Below are positions 6,990-6,990 of a stretch of 6,990 nucleotides of DNA, piece by piece. Source of the DNA: Bacteroidota bacterium (GTDB lineage: Bacteria; Bacteroidota; Rhodothermia; Rhodothermales; JAAAOL01). Position 1 is the stretch's first letter, and every line of letters begins with the position of its first letter. The notes under the pieces were generated by a model. The model did not search any database and had not been told where the DNA came from. It worked only from the letters and a program-made list of their open reading frames with translations. The stretch spans positions 1 through 6,990 of the forward strand of contig JAAAOL010000114.1 in the NCBI GenBank assembly GCA_009908885.1, written 5' to 3'. Position numbers and translations under genes: made by a program.

Positions 6990-6990
6990 C

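Noticed and set aside
6877..6990. Alternative minus-strand frame at the right edge ending at TGA 6879-6877, with a DGDSDGDGG stretch resembling a calcium-binding loop
   Set aside because: Only about 16 of 28 codons end in G or C, against 24 of 28 in the competing frame, so the glycine/aspartate run is probably an out-of-frame artefact.

Overview
The window is GC-rich and gene-dense. It most resembles a high-GC member of the Bacteroidota/FCB group, such as a Rhodothermales or Salinibacter-type bacterium. Three things suggest this: a very large secreted C25 (gingipain/PorU-type) protein ending in a type IX secretion (T9SS)-style C-terminal domain, G/C-ending codons with arginine used in place of lysine, and start codons without good Shine-Dalgarno sequences. 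The taxonomic call is an inference; no rRNA or other marker gene is present. Layout, left to right: (1) at bases 1-391, minus strand, the N-terminal 130 codons of a PAPS-dependent sulfotransferase that runs off the left edge; (2) at 392-664, a divergent intergenic region with an AT-rich patch (about 506-541) and a perfect 7-bp inverted repeat (490-509), the likely shared control region; (3) at 665-5596, plus strand, a 1643-residue secreted protein with a signal peptide, a PorU-like N-terminal region, a C25 protease domain with a visible His/Cys pair, two CARDB-like domains, a fibronectin-III-like domain, a probable ILEI/FAM3-like domain, further beta-sandwich domains and a YPNP...GVYLYKV C-terminal domain; (4) at 5597-5633, a 37-bp convergent gap flanked by an inverted repeat that contains both stop codons; (5) at 5634-6782, minus strand, a complete GT4-type glycosyltransferase; (6) at 6903-6989, minus strand, the last 28 codons of an unidentified upstream gene. 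The sulfotransferase and glycosyltransferase are what one expects in or beside a surface-polysaccharide cluster. The central gene looks like a T9SS C25 protein of the PorU/PorU2 kind. Its placement among glycan-modifying genes is suggestive, because T9SS sortases attach cargo to a surface glycolipid, but no functional link is shown by the sequence. The most distinctive observations are that the 1643-residue protein contains only one cysteine, exactly at the predicted catalytic position, and that it appears to carry an internal domain resembling the animal FAM3/ILEI fold. No tRNA, rRNA, CRISPR array, insertion sequence or prophage signal was seen.
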